A stretch of 64,000 nucleotides of DNA from Tenggerimyces flavus. GTDB taxonomy: Bacteria > Actinomycetota > Actinomycetes > Propionibacteriales > Actinopolymorphaceae. Shown piece after piece: positions 41,291 through 49,565 of the stretch. Where the stretch lies: assembly GCF_016907715.1 (NCBI RefSeq), contig NZ_JAFBCM010000001.1, positions 2,232,001-2,296,000 of the forward strand, read 5' to 3'. Under the pieces are notes generated by a model that did not search any database, was not told the origin of the DNA, and saw only the letters and a program-made list of their open reading frames with translations. The translations under genes were made by a program, and so were the position numbers. Every line of letters starts with the position of its first letter. The stretch's first letter is position 1.

Positions 41291-41773
41291 TCAGTGGTGC
41301 AGGTCGAGGGGGATGGCGGGTGGGCCGTCGGTGAGCAGGTTCGCCACGCGTTCGGGAAGGTCGTGCGGCGTGAACCGTTCGGTGGTTGTGGCCAGGGCGT
41401 CGTACGTCCACCACCGGTGCTCGAGGTGGTGGCGTGCCTCTTGCTCGGTCATGCCCGCTTCGGTCGGGGCGAAGTGGTCGACCCGCGCCAGGAACCAGCG
41501 TTCGCGGGAGTCCCACCGCTTCCCCAGCCAGGTGTACAGGTGGCGCCGGTGCCAGAGCTCAGGCCCGAGCTCGAGGTCGGGCAGTCCGGTCTCCTCCGCG
41601 ACCTCCCGCCGCGCCGCGTCCTGAACGGTCTCGCCCGCCTCGATCCCGCCGCCGACCGGCCGCCACAGCGTCGAGCTCGAGTCCGGGTCCGCTGACTGGA
41701 GGAGCAGCACCCGATCCCCCTCGTCGAAGAGCAGCACCTGCACGGAGTGGCGAACCACGGCTTCCTCGGTCAC
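41291..41773 (-). CDS. NUDIX hydrolase
   Basis: A 160-residue NUDIX hydrolase. The NUDIX box is complete (GGGIEAGETVQDAARREVAEETG, residues about 42-64), with the REVAEE glutamates that bind the metal. It would hydrolyse a nucleoside-diphosphate-linked substrate; the sequence does not say which. The start is GTG 41773, with TACGGT 8 nt upstream. It is followed 45 nt later by the DinB-like gene on the same strand, which has its own promoter-like hexamer. Confidence 0.9.
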   Translation of the reverse strand: MTEEAVVRHSVQVLLFDEGDRVLLLQSADPDSSSTLWRPVGGGIEAGETVQDAARREVAEETGLPDLELGPELWHRRHLYTWLGKRWDSRERWFLARVDHFAPTEAGMTEQEARHHLEHRWWTYDALATTTERFTPHDLPERVANLLTDGPPAIPLDLHH

Positions 41774-41781
41774 ATCGACCG

Positions 41782-41787
41782 ACCGTA
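41782..41787 (-). promoter_or_regulatory. Candidate leaderless -10 element, NUDIX gene
   Basis: TACGGT on the minus strand, 8 nt before the GTG at 41773; the same hexamer as used by the next gene downstream. Confidence 0.35.
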
Positions 41788-41818
41788 CGGCCCAGCACCG
41801 ACAACCCGCCGATCAGCG

Positions 41819-42634
41819 TCACGAGCGGCGGTTGGCGAGGCGGTACGTGCGGGGTGGGGTGCCGAAGTGGGCGCGGAAGCGTTTGGAGAGGTGGAACTCG
41901 TCCGTATACCCAAGGGTGCGGGCGATCTCGCGCGTCGTGAGGTCGGTCAGGCGCAGCAGGTTGGCGGCGGCTTGGAGGCGGCGGCCGTTGCGGAAGGCCA
42001 GGGGTGACGAGCCGACCTCCGCGGTGAAGCGGCGGCGGAACGTGTCGTACGGCAAGGCGATGCGCTCGGCGACGGTACGCATCGACAGCGACGCCGTCAG
42101 GTCGTCCGCCAGCAGGTCGATCGCCCCGGCGACCGCCGCGCTCAACCCCGACTCGTCCGACGGCCGCGCCGTGTCGATCAGCCAGTCCGCCAAGCCCAGC
42201 AGCTGATGCTCCGCCGCGGTCTGCGAACGCGGTGCCGCGCTGAGCAGCGTGCGCAACGTGGTCGCGGACGGTGTCGCGCGCGGATGGTGCGGCCCGCCCG
42301 TACCCACGATTCCCACGTTCGCCAGCAGGTCGAACAACGGCCCGGTGAACACCGCGAACAGCTCGGTCCACGTCTCGCCCGGCGCCGTTCCGTACCAGTG
42401 CGGCTCGTTCGGCAGCACCACCGTGACCGACCCCGCCTCGATCGGCGAGAGGTGCCCGTCGGCGTGCCGATAGCTGCCACTACCGCCGAAGACGAACGAG
42501 AGGATGTACGCGTCCATCGTGCGCAAAGGCGACGGCATCCACGGCTCGTCGTCGACCACCTCGCCGGCCAGGACGAGCTGGCCGATCCTGGTCGCTGGGC
42601 CGTCGGAGACGAGGATGCGGGTGTCCGGCTCCAT
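41819..42634 (-). CDS. AraC-family transcriptional regulator
   Basis: A 271-residue AraC regulator with an N-terminal cupin-like sensor (residues about 20-95, including HLSPIEAGSVTVVLPNEPH) and a C-terminal double HTH (about 170-268: MRTVAERIALPYDTFRRRFTAE and IARTLGYTDEFHLSKRFRAHFG). It diverges from the PhyH-type gene at 42706 across 71 bp, its probable target, which mirrors the AraC/PhyH pairing at 32013-33693. ATG 42634 is preceded by TACGTT at 7 nt. Confidence 0.85.
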   Translation of the reverse strand: MEPDTRILVSDGPATRIGQLVLAGEVVDDEPWMPSPLRTMDAYILSFVFGGSGSYRHADGHLSPIEAGSVTVVLPNEPHWYGTAPGETWTELFAVFTGPLFDLLANVGIVGTGGPHHPRATPSATTLRTLLSAAPRSQTAAEHQLLGLADWLIDTARPSDESGLSAAVAGAIDLLADDLTASLSMRTVAERIALPYDTFRRRFTAEVGSSPLAFRNGRRLQAAANLLRLTDLTTREIARTLGYTDEFHLSKRFRAHFGTPPRTYRLANRRS

Positions 42635-42641
42635 GCGCCAA

Positions 42642-42647
42642 AACGTA
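42642..42647 (-). promoter_or_regulatory. Candidate leaderless -10 element, AraC gene
   Basis: TACGTT on the minus strand, 7 nt before the ATG at 42634. Confidence 0.4.
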
Positions 42648-42692
42648 CATGCCCGAGCCAGCAGAGCCATTCCACGCGCTCACGCTCGCGCC

Positions 42693-42698
42693 TAACGT
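42693..42698 (+). promoter_or_regulatory. Candidate leaderless -10 element, PhyH gene
   Basis: TAACGT, 7 nt before the ATG at 42706; it supports that start over the upstream in-frame ATG at 42649. Confidence 0.45.
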
Positions 42699-42705
42699 CG
42701 AAGCC

Positions 42706-43476
42706 ATGACTACCACGGATTCCGTTGCTGGGTTGATCACTGACGAGATGCGCGAGCAGTACCGGACCGAGGGCTACTTCCTGCTCGAGCGCGCGCTGTC
42801 CGACGAGCACCTGGAGCTGTTGCGCGGCGGTGCGCAGTTCTCCATCGACAAGCTCGACGCTGCGATGGACGAGGCCGGCGTCGACCGGATCGGCATCAAC
42901 GCGAGGGGCAAGCGGTACTTCAGCAACTTCATCTACCGCGACCGGCCGGAACTGCGCCAGTTCCTGTTCAGCGAGCTGATGAAGCAGATTTGCCTTGCCA
43001 CGTTGGGAAAGAACGCATACCTGTTCTGGGAGCAGTACGTGATCAAGGCCGCCGACCCCGACACGTCGTTCGCCTGGCATCAGGACTCTGGCTACGTGCA
43101 CGAGGACCACGAGCCGTACCTCACCTGCTGGATCGCGCTCGACGATGTCACGGAGGAGAACGGCTCGGTCTACCTGCTGCCGTACTCGCGGTCGGGGATC
43201 AAGTCGTACGTGAAGCACATTCCGGACCCCGTCGTGAACGACCGGGTCGCGTACTTTGGCTCCGACCCCGGCATGCCCGTGATCGTGCCGGCCGGGTCGA
43301 TCGCGGTGTTCTCCAGCGTGGTGCTGCACCGTTCCGGCCCGAACCTCACCGACAAGCTGCGCCGCGTCTACCTCGCGCAGTACTCCGGCGAGGTGATCAT
43401 GTCCAAGGACGGCAAGGAACCGTGGGGCTCGTTCGACCAGTTCCTCGCCGACGGCGAGGTCGTCGCCGAGATGTGA
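42706..43476 (+). CDS. Phytanoyl-CoA dioxygenase (PhyH)-family enzyme
   Basis: A 256-residue Fe(II)/2-oxoglutarate oxygenase. Iron ligands are the HxD in FAWHQDSGYV and the distal His in VVLHRSGPN; the 2-oxoglutarate Arg is in KLRRVYLAQY. The TCWIALDD and NGSVYLLPYS strands are typical. It is divergent from an AraC regulator, as is the first PhyH gene in the window, so the pairing occurs twice. Substrate unknown. Confidence 0.85.
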   Translation: MTTTDSVAGLITDEMREQYRTEGYFLLERALSDEHLELLRGGAQFSIDKLDAAMDEAGVDRIGINARGKRYFSNFIYRDRPELRQFLFSELMKQICLATLGKNAYLFWEQYVIKAADPDTSFAWHQDSGYVHEDHEPYLTCWIALDDVTEENGSVYLLPYSRSGIKSYVKHIPDPVVNDRVAYFGSDPGMPVIVPAGSIAVFSSVVLHRSGPNLTDKLRRVYLAQYSGEVIMSKDGKEPWGSFDQFLADGEVVAEM

Positions 43477-43561
43477 CGTACGTCACAGAGAACTCTTCGT
43501 CACCATTCCATCACCCAGGTGTCAGGTCGGATGTCCGGTGCTGACTACTTGGGGAGGTGCG

Positions 43562-43777
43562 GTGGTGGCCGCAGATGACGCGAGCAACCCTCGTCCAAGC
43601 CAGGGCAAGCGAGTGAACCCCAGTCTCGCCAGCCGTCTGCTGGCGAACGTGCGGTGGGTCTTCACCTTGCTGTTCGGGCGCAACAAGGCAGCCAGGGCGA
43701 AGCGCAACGCGCCACCCCTGCACCGAGCCGAACCGGACGACCGGGACCGAGCGAGCCGGCTCGCCGTAGCCGGCTAG
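43562..43777 (+). CDS. Small hypothetical protein
   Basis: A 71-residue frame starting at GTG 43562, with GGGGAGG 4 nt upstream as the chief evidence. It has a basic middle with a short hydrophobic patch (VRWVFTLLFG) followed by RNKAARAKRNAPP and an acidic-basic tail. It is not a clear membrane protein. No homologue is recognised. It may be a peripheral or nucleic-acid-binding peptide, or not a gene. Confidence 0.4.
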   Translation: MVAADDASNPRPSQGKRVNPSLASRLLANVRWVFTLLFGRNKAARAKRNAPPLHRAEPDDRDRASRLAVAG

Positions 43778-43843
43778 CCGGGGTCGAGGTTGCCCGCGGT
43801 CTAGTTCCCCCAGGACGACGACGCGCGACCTCGGTCGGCGGAA

Positions 43844-43886
43844 CGGGTTCCGGCACGCCCCCTGAGACATCACGTGCCGGAACCCG
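43844..43886. terminator. Long hairpin, candidate terminator
   Basis: Perfect 14-bp arms (CGGGTTCCGGCACG) at 43844-43857 and 43873-43886 with a 15-nt loop, about 70 bp past the small gene. The rest of 43778-44049 is GC-rich with no gene seen. Confidence 0.55.
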
Positions 43887-44049
43887 CCCGCCATGGCCCA
43901 TCGGGGGTCGTCGAGCGCCGGGAGTGCCCAGGTCGGACGGGGGCAGCGGAGCTCGACGAGCTCGGTCCGTCCATAAGACCCGCCAGGACCGCTCGCCCCT
44001 CCATGGTGAGCGGCCCTGCCCGCGGCTGCCGGCGGACCCGCTCGAACCT

Positions 44050-44125
44050 GTGATCATGTACGTGATCATGAAGCCGTAATGGTCATATACGGCGGGTTCG
44101 CCTTCACGATCACGTACATGATCAC
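44050..44125. repeat. Family A inverted repeat, copy 4
   Basis: 26-bp arms at 44050-44075 and 44100-44125 with one mismatch (CACGATCAC for CATGATCAC); the loop contains CATATACGGC. It overlaps the last codons of the convergent phosphotransferase gene. Confidence 0.85.
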
Positions 44126-45123
44126 GGAGCTGTCCCGCCGAGGCTGAGCCAGCGGGGGTCGTCGAGGGCGCGGAGGGCCCACTCGTACTCGGGGCCGCGA
44201 AGGTCGACGAGCTCCTGGCGGTGGAAGGGCGTGCCGTCGGCGAGGTCGCGGACGAACGTCAGCGGGGTGCGGGCTATCGCGTACGGCAGCGCGGCTCGCT
44301 CGACCTCGGTCAGCGGGTGCTCCGAAGCTTCGTCGTAGCGGTCGACGAGCCGGCGCAGCTGGTCGATCCGCGCCTGGGACAGGTCGTCGCGGCCGTGATG
44401 CTCGTTGGCGAAGAACAGCGTGAGGGCGAGATCGTCGACCCGTGGCCGTACGCCGAGGAAGTCGAAGTCGCCCAGCCGGACAAGGCGGGAGCCGTCGAGG
44501 ATGACGTTGTTGTGCCAGAAGTCGCCGTGCACGAGCTGCGCCGGTACCTCGAAGCGGTCGACCTCGGCGACGACGGCGACCAGCTGTTCGGCGGCGGCGA
44601 GGTAGCGGCGTTCCGTGGCCGTCGAGACCCAGGAACGAAGAGCGGCGAACGCCTCCTCGGTGTCCTCGTGGACGCGGGCGGCGAAGAGGTGGTTGGCCAC
44701 CGGCGCCTCGGTCACGGCCGGCGGGCACGGCCCGCACCGCAGCGCGTCGTGCAGGCGAGCCAGCCAAGGCAGCCCCGCCGACAGCTCGTCCCAGCTCGCC
44801 ATCGGCGACCCGGCGTCGACGTACGTCTCCACCTCGACGACGCGCTGACCGAACGCGACGAAGTCGGCCCCAGACAGAGCGCGCCGCAGCGGAGCGATCG
44901 GCCACCCGGCCAACCGAAGCCCCTCGCGCACCCCCTGAACAGCCGCGACTCGTTCAGCGGAGACCCACGACCCGTACACCCGGACCACGAACGACCCGGC
45001 GACCAGCAGGTTGAGGTTGTAGCTCCCGCCCAGGTCGCGCTCGTCCCCCGAGACGGCGAGGCCGTACTCGGAACGGACCAGCGAGAGCAGTGCGGCAGAG
45101 GGCGAGGCCCGCGAGTCGTCCAC
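44122..45123 (-). CDS. APH-fold phosphotransferase
   Basis: A protein of about 333 residues with the aminoglycoside-phosphotransferase/choline-kinase fold: an N-lobe with LGGSYNLNLLV, the catalytic loop QLVHGDFWHNNVIL, and the metal-binding GDFDFLG in place of the usual IDFD. The start is uncertain: GTG 45123 was chosen, and TTG 45150 gives nine more residues; neither has a convincing ribosome site. It follows the SDR gene on the same strand after 55 bp. Substrate unknown; there is no evidence that it confers drug resistance. Confidence 0.75.
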   Translation of the reverse strand: MDDSRASPSAALLSLVRSEYGLAVSGDERDLGGSYNLNLLVAGSFVVRVYGSWVSAERVAAVQGVREGLRLAGWPIAPLRRALSGADFVAFGQRVVEVETYVDAGSPMASWDELSAGLPWLARLHDALRCGPCPPAVTEAPVANHLFAARVHEDTEEAFAALRSWVSTATERRYLAAAEQLVAVVAEVDRFEVPAQLVHGDFWHNNVILDGSRLVRLGDFDFLGVRPRVDDLALTLFFANEHHGRDDLSQARIDQLRRLVDRYDEASEHPLTEVERAALPYAIARTPLTFVRDLADGTPFHRQELVDLRGPEYEWALRALDDPRWLSLGGTAP

Positions 45124-45178
45124 AGAAGCGCATGCTGGCCAACCGACCAAGCCGCCGGCAACCCAAATACAAGAGCGC

Positions 45179-45985
45179 TCAGAGCTCCTTCAGCTGCCCA
45201 CCGTCCACGACGTACTCGGCGCCGGTCGTCGACCCTGACCGCGGCGACACCAGCAGGGCCACCACGTCCGCCACCTCCTGCGGCGAGACCAGCCGGCCCG
45301 TCAGCAGCCCCATCGACGAAGCCGCCCCGGACGCCAAGACCTCCGCGCGCGTGCTCCCCGAAGCCGAGGCGAAGATGTCCGCCGCGCCGCCCTCGTCGGT
45401 CCACCACGGCGTCAGCGTCGCGCCCGGCGCGACCGTGTTGACCCGGATGCCCTGCGCGCCGTACTCCGCCGCCACCGACTTCGTCACGTGCGCGAGCCCG
45501 GCCTTCGCCGCGCCGTAGTCCACGTTCACCGCCGCCGGCTGCCGGCCCATCGTCGACGTGACGTTCACGATCGACCCGCCGCCACGGGCGAGCAGGTGCG
45601 GTACGGCGGCGCGGATCGCCCGTACGGCGGAGAACAGGTTGAACTCGAACATCGACCGCCAGTCGTCGTCCGACGGCGAGAGGAACGAGAAGCGCGGCAG
45701 CGACACGCCGGGCGGCGGCCCGCCCGCGTTGTTCACCAGGATGTCCAGCCCGCCGAACGCCTCCACCGCACGCGCGACGGCAGCCGCCGGCGCGAGCGGG
45801 TCCGTCAGGTCCACCGCTACGTGCAGTAACGACGGTCCGTCGAGAGCGGCGAGCTCCGGCGACACCTTCCGCGACACCGCGGCGACCTGAGCGCCCTCCT
45901 CGAGCAGCGTGCGCGTGATCGCCAGACCGATGCCCTTCGAGGCGCCTGTGACGACTGCGACCTGCGACGACAGCCGAAGATCCAT
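45179..45985 (-). CDS. Short-chain dehydrogenase/reductase
   Basis: A 268-residue classical SDR: TGASKGIG nucleotide motif, NNAGG, the catalytic Ser in VNVTSTMG and Tyr-Lys in VDYGAAKAG. The start ATG 45985 has GGAAGGA upstream; in-frame starts further upstream lack one. The DGGQLKEL ending is usual for 3-oxoacyl-reductase-like SDRs. Possibly co-transcribed with the phosphotransferase. Substrate unknown. Confidence 0.85.
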   Translation of the reverse strand: MDLRLSSQVAVVTGASKGIGLAITRTLLEEGAQVAAVSRKVSPELAALDGPSLLHVAVDLTDPLAPAAAVARAVEAFGGLDILVNNAGGPPPGVSLPRFSFLSPSDDDWRSMFEFNLFSAVRAIRAAVPHLLARGGGSIVNVTSTMGRQPAAVNVDYGAAKAGLAHVTKSVAAEYGAQGIRVNTVAPGATLTPWWTDEGGAADIFASASGSTRAEVLASGAASSMGLLTGRLVSPQEVADVVALLVSPRSGSTTGAEYVVDGGQLKEL

Positions 45986-46136
45986 GACCCGTCCTTCCAT
46001 CGAAAGTAGATTCACCTCCGATCGTTGCCGCGCTCACGACAGCAAGCTGGCGGGTATCGGACCCCTCGTTCCGCGCCGTATCCCGTTACGTCACAAACTG
46101 TTCATGCCGGCCAAATCGCCCGAAGTCCCGATATTT

Positions 46137-46165
46137 TTGACATGCCGTAGCTGCCCGACTACCGT
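46137..46165 (+). promoter_or_regulatory. Sigma70-type promoter for the 47-residue-repeat protein
   Basis: TTGACA at 46137-46142 and TACCGT at 46160-46165, 17 bp apart, give a near-consensus housekeeping promoter. The start codon at 46295 lies about 120 nt downstream, so the leader is long. An imperfect 9-bp hairpin near 46257-46277 precedes the ribosome site AAAGGA. The 309-bp gap holds no other gene. Confidence 0.55.
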
Positions 46166-46294
46166 CTGGCACTCAGCGATCGCACGTTGTCGCTGAATTG
46201 AGGCCCGGCGGGACCTCCGACGCCGCTCGGTCCTCGAAAAAACACCGGTGTACAAGCCTCCGACGACTGTCGGGGGCACAACGAAAGGACGAGT

Positions 46295-46795
46295 GTGCAC
46301 ATGCACAAGGGCGCACGCAGGCTCATCTCCGTGCTCGCTGCCGCGAGTGCAGTCGTGGCTTTGAGCGCTGCTCCGGCGCTGGCCCGTCCGGTCGACGGTC
46401 CTGTCGGCGCGACGGGCCTCTCCGACACCTCGGAGAAGGCATGGGACCTGTGGAACGAAGGCGGCTGCCTGGTTGGCGAGGGCGCTGCCCAGCTGATCTC
46501 GGCCGCATATGTGGGCGCGCCGTTCATCGCGCGTGACTTCCTGGAGGGCAAGAACCACCTCTCCGAGCCCTCGGAGCTGGCTTGGCTCACCTGGAACGAG
46601 GGTGGCGGCAAGCTCGGCCAGGGTGCTGCTCAGCTGATCAGCTCGGCCTACGTCGGCGCGCCGTTCATCGCGCTGGACTTCTTCAAGGCGTCGCTCGACG
46701 CTACCGCGCCGGAAGGTGCGGAGTGGAAGACGTGGGACGAGCTCTCGCCCGAGGAGCAGGAGTTCATCGGGTACGAGTGCGGCTACATCTTCTAA
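46295..46795 (+). CDS. Secreted protein with 47-residue tandem repeats, unknown function
   Basis: A 166-residue exported protein. The signal peptide covers about residues 1-31 (basic start, hydrophobic core, APALA). The mature part consists of two near-identical units, each with WNEGG, GxGAAQLIS, AYVGAPFIA and DF, then a shortened third (WKTWDELSPEEQEF). The equivalent Trp residues are at 53, 100 and 147, exactly 47 apart. It ends GYECGYIF; cysteines occur in unit 1 and near the end. GTG 46295 was chosen since AAAGGA lies 5 nt upstream; ATG 46301 is the alternative. A strong promoter and terminator suggest high monocistronic expression. No family recognised. Confidence 0.75.
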   Translation: MHMHKGARRLISVLAAASAVVALSAAPALARPVDGPVGATGLSDTSEKAWDLWNEGGCLVGEGAAQLISAAYVGAPFIARDFLEGKNHLSEPSELAWLTWNEGGGKLGQGAAQLISSAYVGAPFIALDFFKASLDATAPEGAEWKTWDELSPEEQEFIGYECGYIF

Positions 46796-46830
46796 GAGGT
46801 AGCTCATCACGTAGCACCTGAAACACCTGT

Positions 46831-46866
46831 AAGAGGGGCATCCCGGGCGACCGGGGTGCCCCTCTT
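46831..46866. terminator. Strong hairpin terminator
   Basis: Stem of 16 bp with one mismatch (AAGAGGGGCA...TGCCCCTCTT) and a GCGA loop, 35 nt after the repeat-protein stop and before the next gene. Confidence 0.8.
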
Positions 46867-46950
46867 GCGATCTCCGAAGACCTTGACCCCGCCCCTGGGG
46901 CAGACCCCACGATGAGGCGCGTTCCGCTCGACAAGGAAGGACGCCACACC

Positions 46951-47427
46951 GTGCCCGAGATCATCGAACGGCCCGAGCAGCCGTATCTGTTCATCCCCGC
47001 CGCAGTCTCCATGCAGACGATCGGCCAGACGATTCCCGAGCTGCACGGCGGGCTGTTCGGCTGGTTCGGAGCCCACGGCGTCCAGCCGGCCGGCGCGCCG
47101 TTCGTGAAGTACGACCTGATCGACATGGACCGCCGGCTCGAGATCGAGATCGGCCTCCCGGTCGCCACGCCGGCCGACGGCGACGAACGTGTCCAGGCCG
47201 GCACGCTGCCCGGCGGCAAGTACGCGCGGCTCCTGCACGTCGGGCACCCGAGCACGCTGGTCGACGCGACCCGTTCGCTGCTCGACTGGGCCGCTGAGCA
47301 GGGCTTGGAGTGGGACGCCGACGGCGACCGCTGGGGCTCTCGCCTGGAGATCTACCTCGACGATCCGGCCGAGCAGCCGGACATGAACAAGTGGGAGACC
47401 GAGCTCGCGTTCCGGCTTGCCCAGTAA
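46951..47427 (+). CDS. GyrI-like/effector-binding domain protein
   Basis: A 158-residue protein with the AraC-effector-binding/GyrI-like fold: EIIERPEQPYLFIPAAVSM opening, an acidic strand (LEIEIGLPV) and a second half with GGKYARLLHVGHPSTLVDA and RLEIYLDDP. Free-standing members bind small hydrophobic ligands or DNA gyrase. GTG 46951 has AAGGAAGG about 10 nt upstream and gives the usual family N-terminus; ATG 46912 would add 13 residues. Monocistronic. Confidence 0.75.
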   Translation: MPEIIERPEQPYLFIPAAVSMQTIGQTIPELHGGLFGWFGAHGVQPAGAPFVKYDLIDMDRRLEIEIGLPVATPADGDERVQAGTLPGGKYARLLHVGHPSTLVDATRSLLDWAAEQGLEWDADGDRWGSRLEIYLDDPAEQPDMNKWETELAFRLAQ

Positions 47428-47745
47428 CGCGGCGTACGCGCTCGAAAAGATCCTCGAAGAATCTTCGCGGACTCGCGTCACCATTCGACTACCGCCGTGT
47501 CTGTGCCGGCGGGGGTGTCCGGAACTCCCGTTCCCGGGGAGCTCCTAGCGGCTGGCCCGAATCGCGATCCATGCTTCCCGGCCATGGTTCGCGACGTCCC
47601 ACGGGCCAGCCGCCACCATCACCCCACGAAGTTGTATGCGCTCGGTGTCAGGAAACCGTTGCCGTCTGTGGTCGGAGGCGTCTAACGTGACGTCGCTGAG
47701 GGGAAAAGCAGTGGGCCGGCCGAGTTGTGTGTCTGGGGGGAGTGG
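47428..47745. other. Intergenic region, no gene seen
   Basis: Holds a short dyad CGAAGA/TCTTCG at 47455-47467 that could end the upstream gene, and the presumed promoter of the sigma-factor gene, not identified. The segment near 47477-47522 resembles one at 43500-43537 (see findings). Confidence 0.5.
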
Positions 47746-49548
47746 ATGACGAGCGATCGATCCGATCGTGAGTTGCTCGACCTTCTGCGCGCCGGTGACG
47801 AAAACGCCTACGGAGAGTTGTGGGAACGCCATCATCCGGCTGCGCTGCGTGCTGCCCGGCAGTTCGATCACAGCACTGAGGCCGAGGACATCGCGGCGGA
47901 AGCATTCGCTCGCGTGCTGGACGCTGTCCGGCACGGGAACGGACCGACCGAAGCGTTTCGCGCGTACTTGCTGCGTGCCGTCTCACGGATCGCGCAGAAC
48001 TCCGCGAGAACTCGCCGTCGCACGGTGGTCTCCGATGACGAGCTCTTACTGGACGAACAGGTCGTTCCGGACGATCCGGCCGTCGAGGCGTTGGATCAGC
48101 ACTACATCGCGCGCGCGTACGAACGGCTGACCCAACCGCAGCGGGAGATCCTCTGGTACGTCGAGGTCGAGCGCACGCCGACCAAGGACGCCGCGGTGCT
48201 GATGGGCATGACCGCGAACGCGGCGGCCGCGATGGCCGGCCGCGCGCGCGAGGCGCTGCGGCGCGAGTACCTGCAGACGCACATCCAGCAGCTCGGTGAG
48301 AACGCGGACTGCCAGCAGACTCTGGACCGGCTGGGCCGGTACGTACGTGACTCGCTCTCGCGGCTGCAGCGCCGTTCGGTCGACCGGCACCTGCGCAAGT
48401 GCGCCTCGTGCTCGCTCGCCTTGGCCGAGCTGCGCGACGTCGGCGCGACGCTGCGCGCGGTGCTCGGTCCGTTGGTGCTGGGTCCGGTGGCGGTGACGTA
48501 CCTCGCGCTCGCCTCCGAAGGCACCAAGCTCGGTGCGTTGGCTCTCGTACCGCCGGATGGTGGCGCCGCCGCGGGTGCCGCGGCCGGCGGTGCCGGCTCA
48601 CCCGGCGGTGGTGGCGGTGGTGGCGGTGGGTCCGGCCCGCCGCCCGCGCAGGCCATCGCGATCGCCGCGGGCGTCGCCGTGGTCGTGGCGGGGATCGCCG
48701 CGGCCGCCGTACTCACGTCGGGCGACGGGAAGAAGGTGCCGAACCCGGGCCCGGTCGCCATCGCGCCCGTGGATCCGGGGCAGCCGAACGAGCCCGCGCC
48801 GGAGCCGAACAACCCGGTGCCGAACCCGCCCAAGCCGCCGGTGCCCGCTCCGTCGGACTCGGAGGAGCCCTCGGAGCAGCCGCCCGACGACTCGCAGCCT
48901 CCGCCCGACCAGGGGCAGCCGTCGCCGGACGACCCGCCGGACCCCTCGCAACCGCCACCTCCGGCACCGTCCCCGACCGACCCGGCGCCGTCACCCACCG
49001 ACCCGGCGCCACAGCCGACGCCGCCCAGGCCGGACCCTTCGCCGACGCCGGAGCCTTCGCCGTCCCCGAGCGATCCCGTGCCCAGCCCGTCGCCGACGAG
49101 TCCGAAGCCACCACCCCCGCCCCCGCCGCCCCCTCCGCCGCCACCGCCTCCTCCGGAGGACCTGGTGGTCGGTGGGCAGCAGCTGACGGACTCGCCGTGG
49201 GTGGACCAGTACGGCCACGACTTCGTGGTCGCACGGGCGCGTGGGGCCAAGCCCGGCGCGAAGCTGACGCTGACGGTCGCCGGCCCGACGCTGCTCACGT
49301 ACATGTCGCCGCCGAGCGGGTCGATCCCGGCCGAGCCTCCGGTGGACAACGACGGCAAGTGGAGCTGCTCGGCGTTCGGGCTGCTGATCCCGAACGGCTA
49401 CGTCTGCGAGGGCAAGGCCGACAGTGACGGCCGGGCGGTCGTCGCGATCGAGACCAAGCGGCTGCTGGACGGGATCCCGTTCCGGGTCAAGGTCACGGTC
49501 GAGAGCACGACCGACGAGGCCAGCACCCGGGTCCCGGTCGACGACTGA
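47746..49548 (+). CDS. ECF-type sigma factor fused to zinc finger, transmembrane helix and Pro-rich exported tail
   Basis: A 600-residue protein. Residues 1-90 are sigma region 2 (DAYGELWERHH-like helix, EAEDIAAEAFARVL); about 115-180 region 4 (LTQPQREILWYVEVE and the HTH). A zinc-finger-type motif follows, His215-x3-Cys219-x2-Cys222, as in anti-sigma factors. Then come a Gly-rich linker, one hydrophobic helix at about 301-326, a Pro-rich stretch of about 145 residues (including a run of Pro), and an exported C-terminal domain (about 490-600) with two Cys. The start ATG 47746 has GGGGGGAG at 4 nt. Such membrane-anchored sigma fusions resemble actinobacterial ECF groups with C-terminal extensions; release or signalling is inferred. 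Confidence 0.8.
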   Translation: MTSDRSDRELLDLLRAGDENAYGELWERHHPAALRAARQFDHSTEAEDIAAEAFARVLDAVRHGNGPTEAFRAYLLRAVSRIAQNSARTRRRTVVSDDELLLDEQVVPDDPAVEALDQHYIARAYERLTQPQREILWYVEVERTPTKDAAVLMGMTANAAAAMAGRAREALRREYLQTHIQQLGENADCQQTLDRLGRYVRDSLSRLQRRSVDRHLRKCASCSLALAELRDVGATLRAVLGPLVLGPVAVTYLALASEGTKLGALALVPPDGGAAAGAAAGGAGSPGGGGGGGGGSGPPPAQAIAIAAGVAVVVAGIAAAAVLTSGDGKKVPNPGPVAIAPVDPGQPNEPAPEPNNPVPNPPKPPVPAPSDSEEPSEQPPDDSQPPPDQGQPSPDDPPDPSQPPPPAPSPTDPAPSPTDPAPQPTPPRPDPSPTPEPSPSPSDPVPSPSPTSPKPPPPPPPPPPPPPPPPEDLVVGGQQLTDSPWVDQYGHDFVVARARGAKPGAKLTLTVAGPTLLTYMSPPSGSIPAEPPVDNDGKWSCSAFGLLIPNGYVCEGKADSDGRAVVAIETKRLLDGIPFRVKVTVESTTDEASTRVPVDD

Positions 49549-49565
49549 CCCGCCCACCCCGCGCG

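Noticed and set aside
44122-45123. An aminoglycoside-resistance kinase
   Set aside because: Only the general APH fold is seen. Such proteins phosphorylate many substrates, and nothing nearby suggests resistance.
47497-47685. A 62-codon frame before the sigma fusion gene
   Set aside because: No ribosome site, poor codon pattern and no motif; probably leader or promoter DNA.
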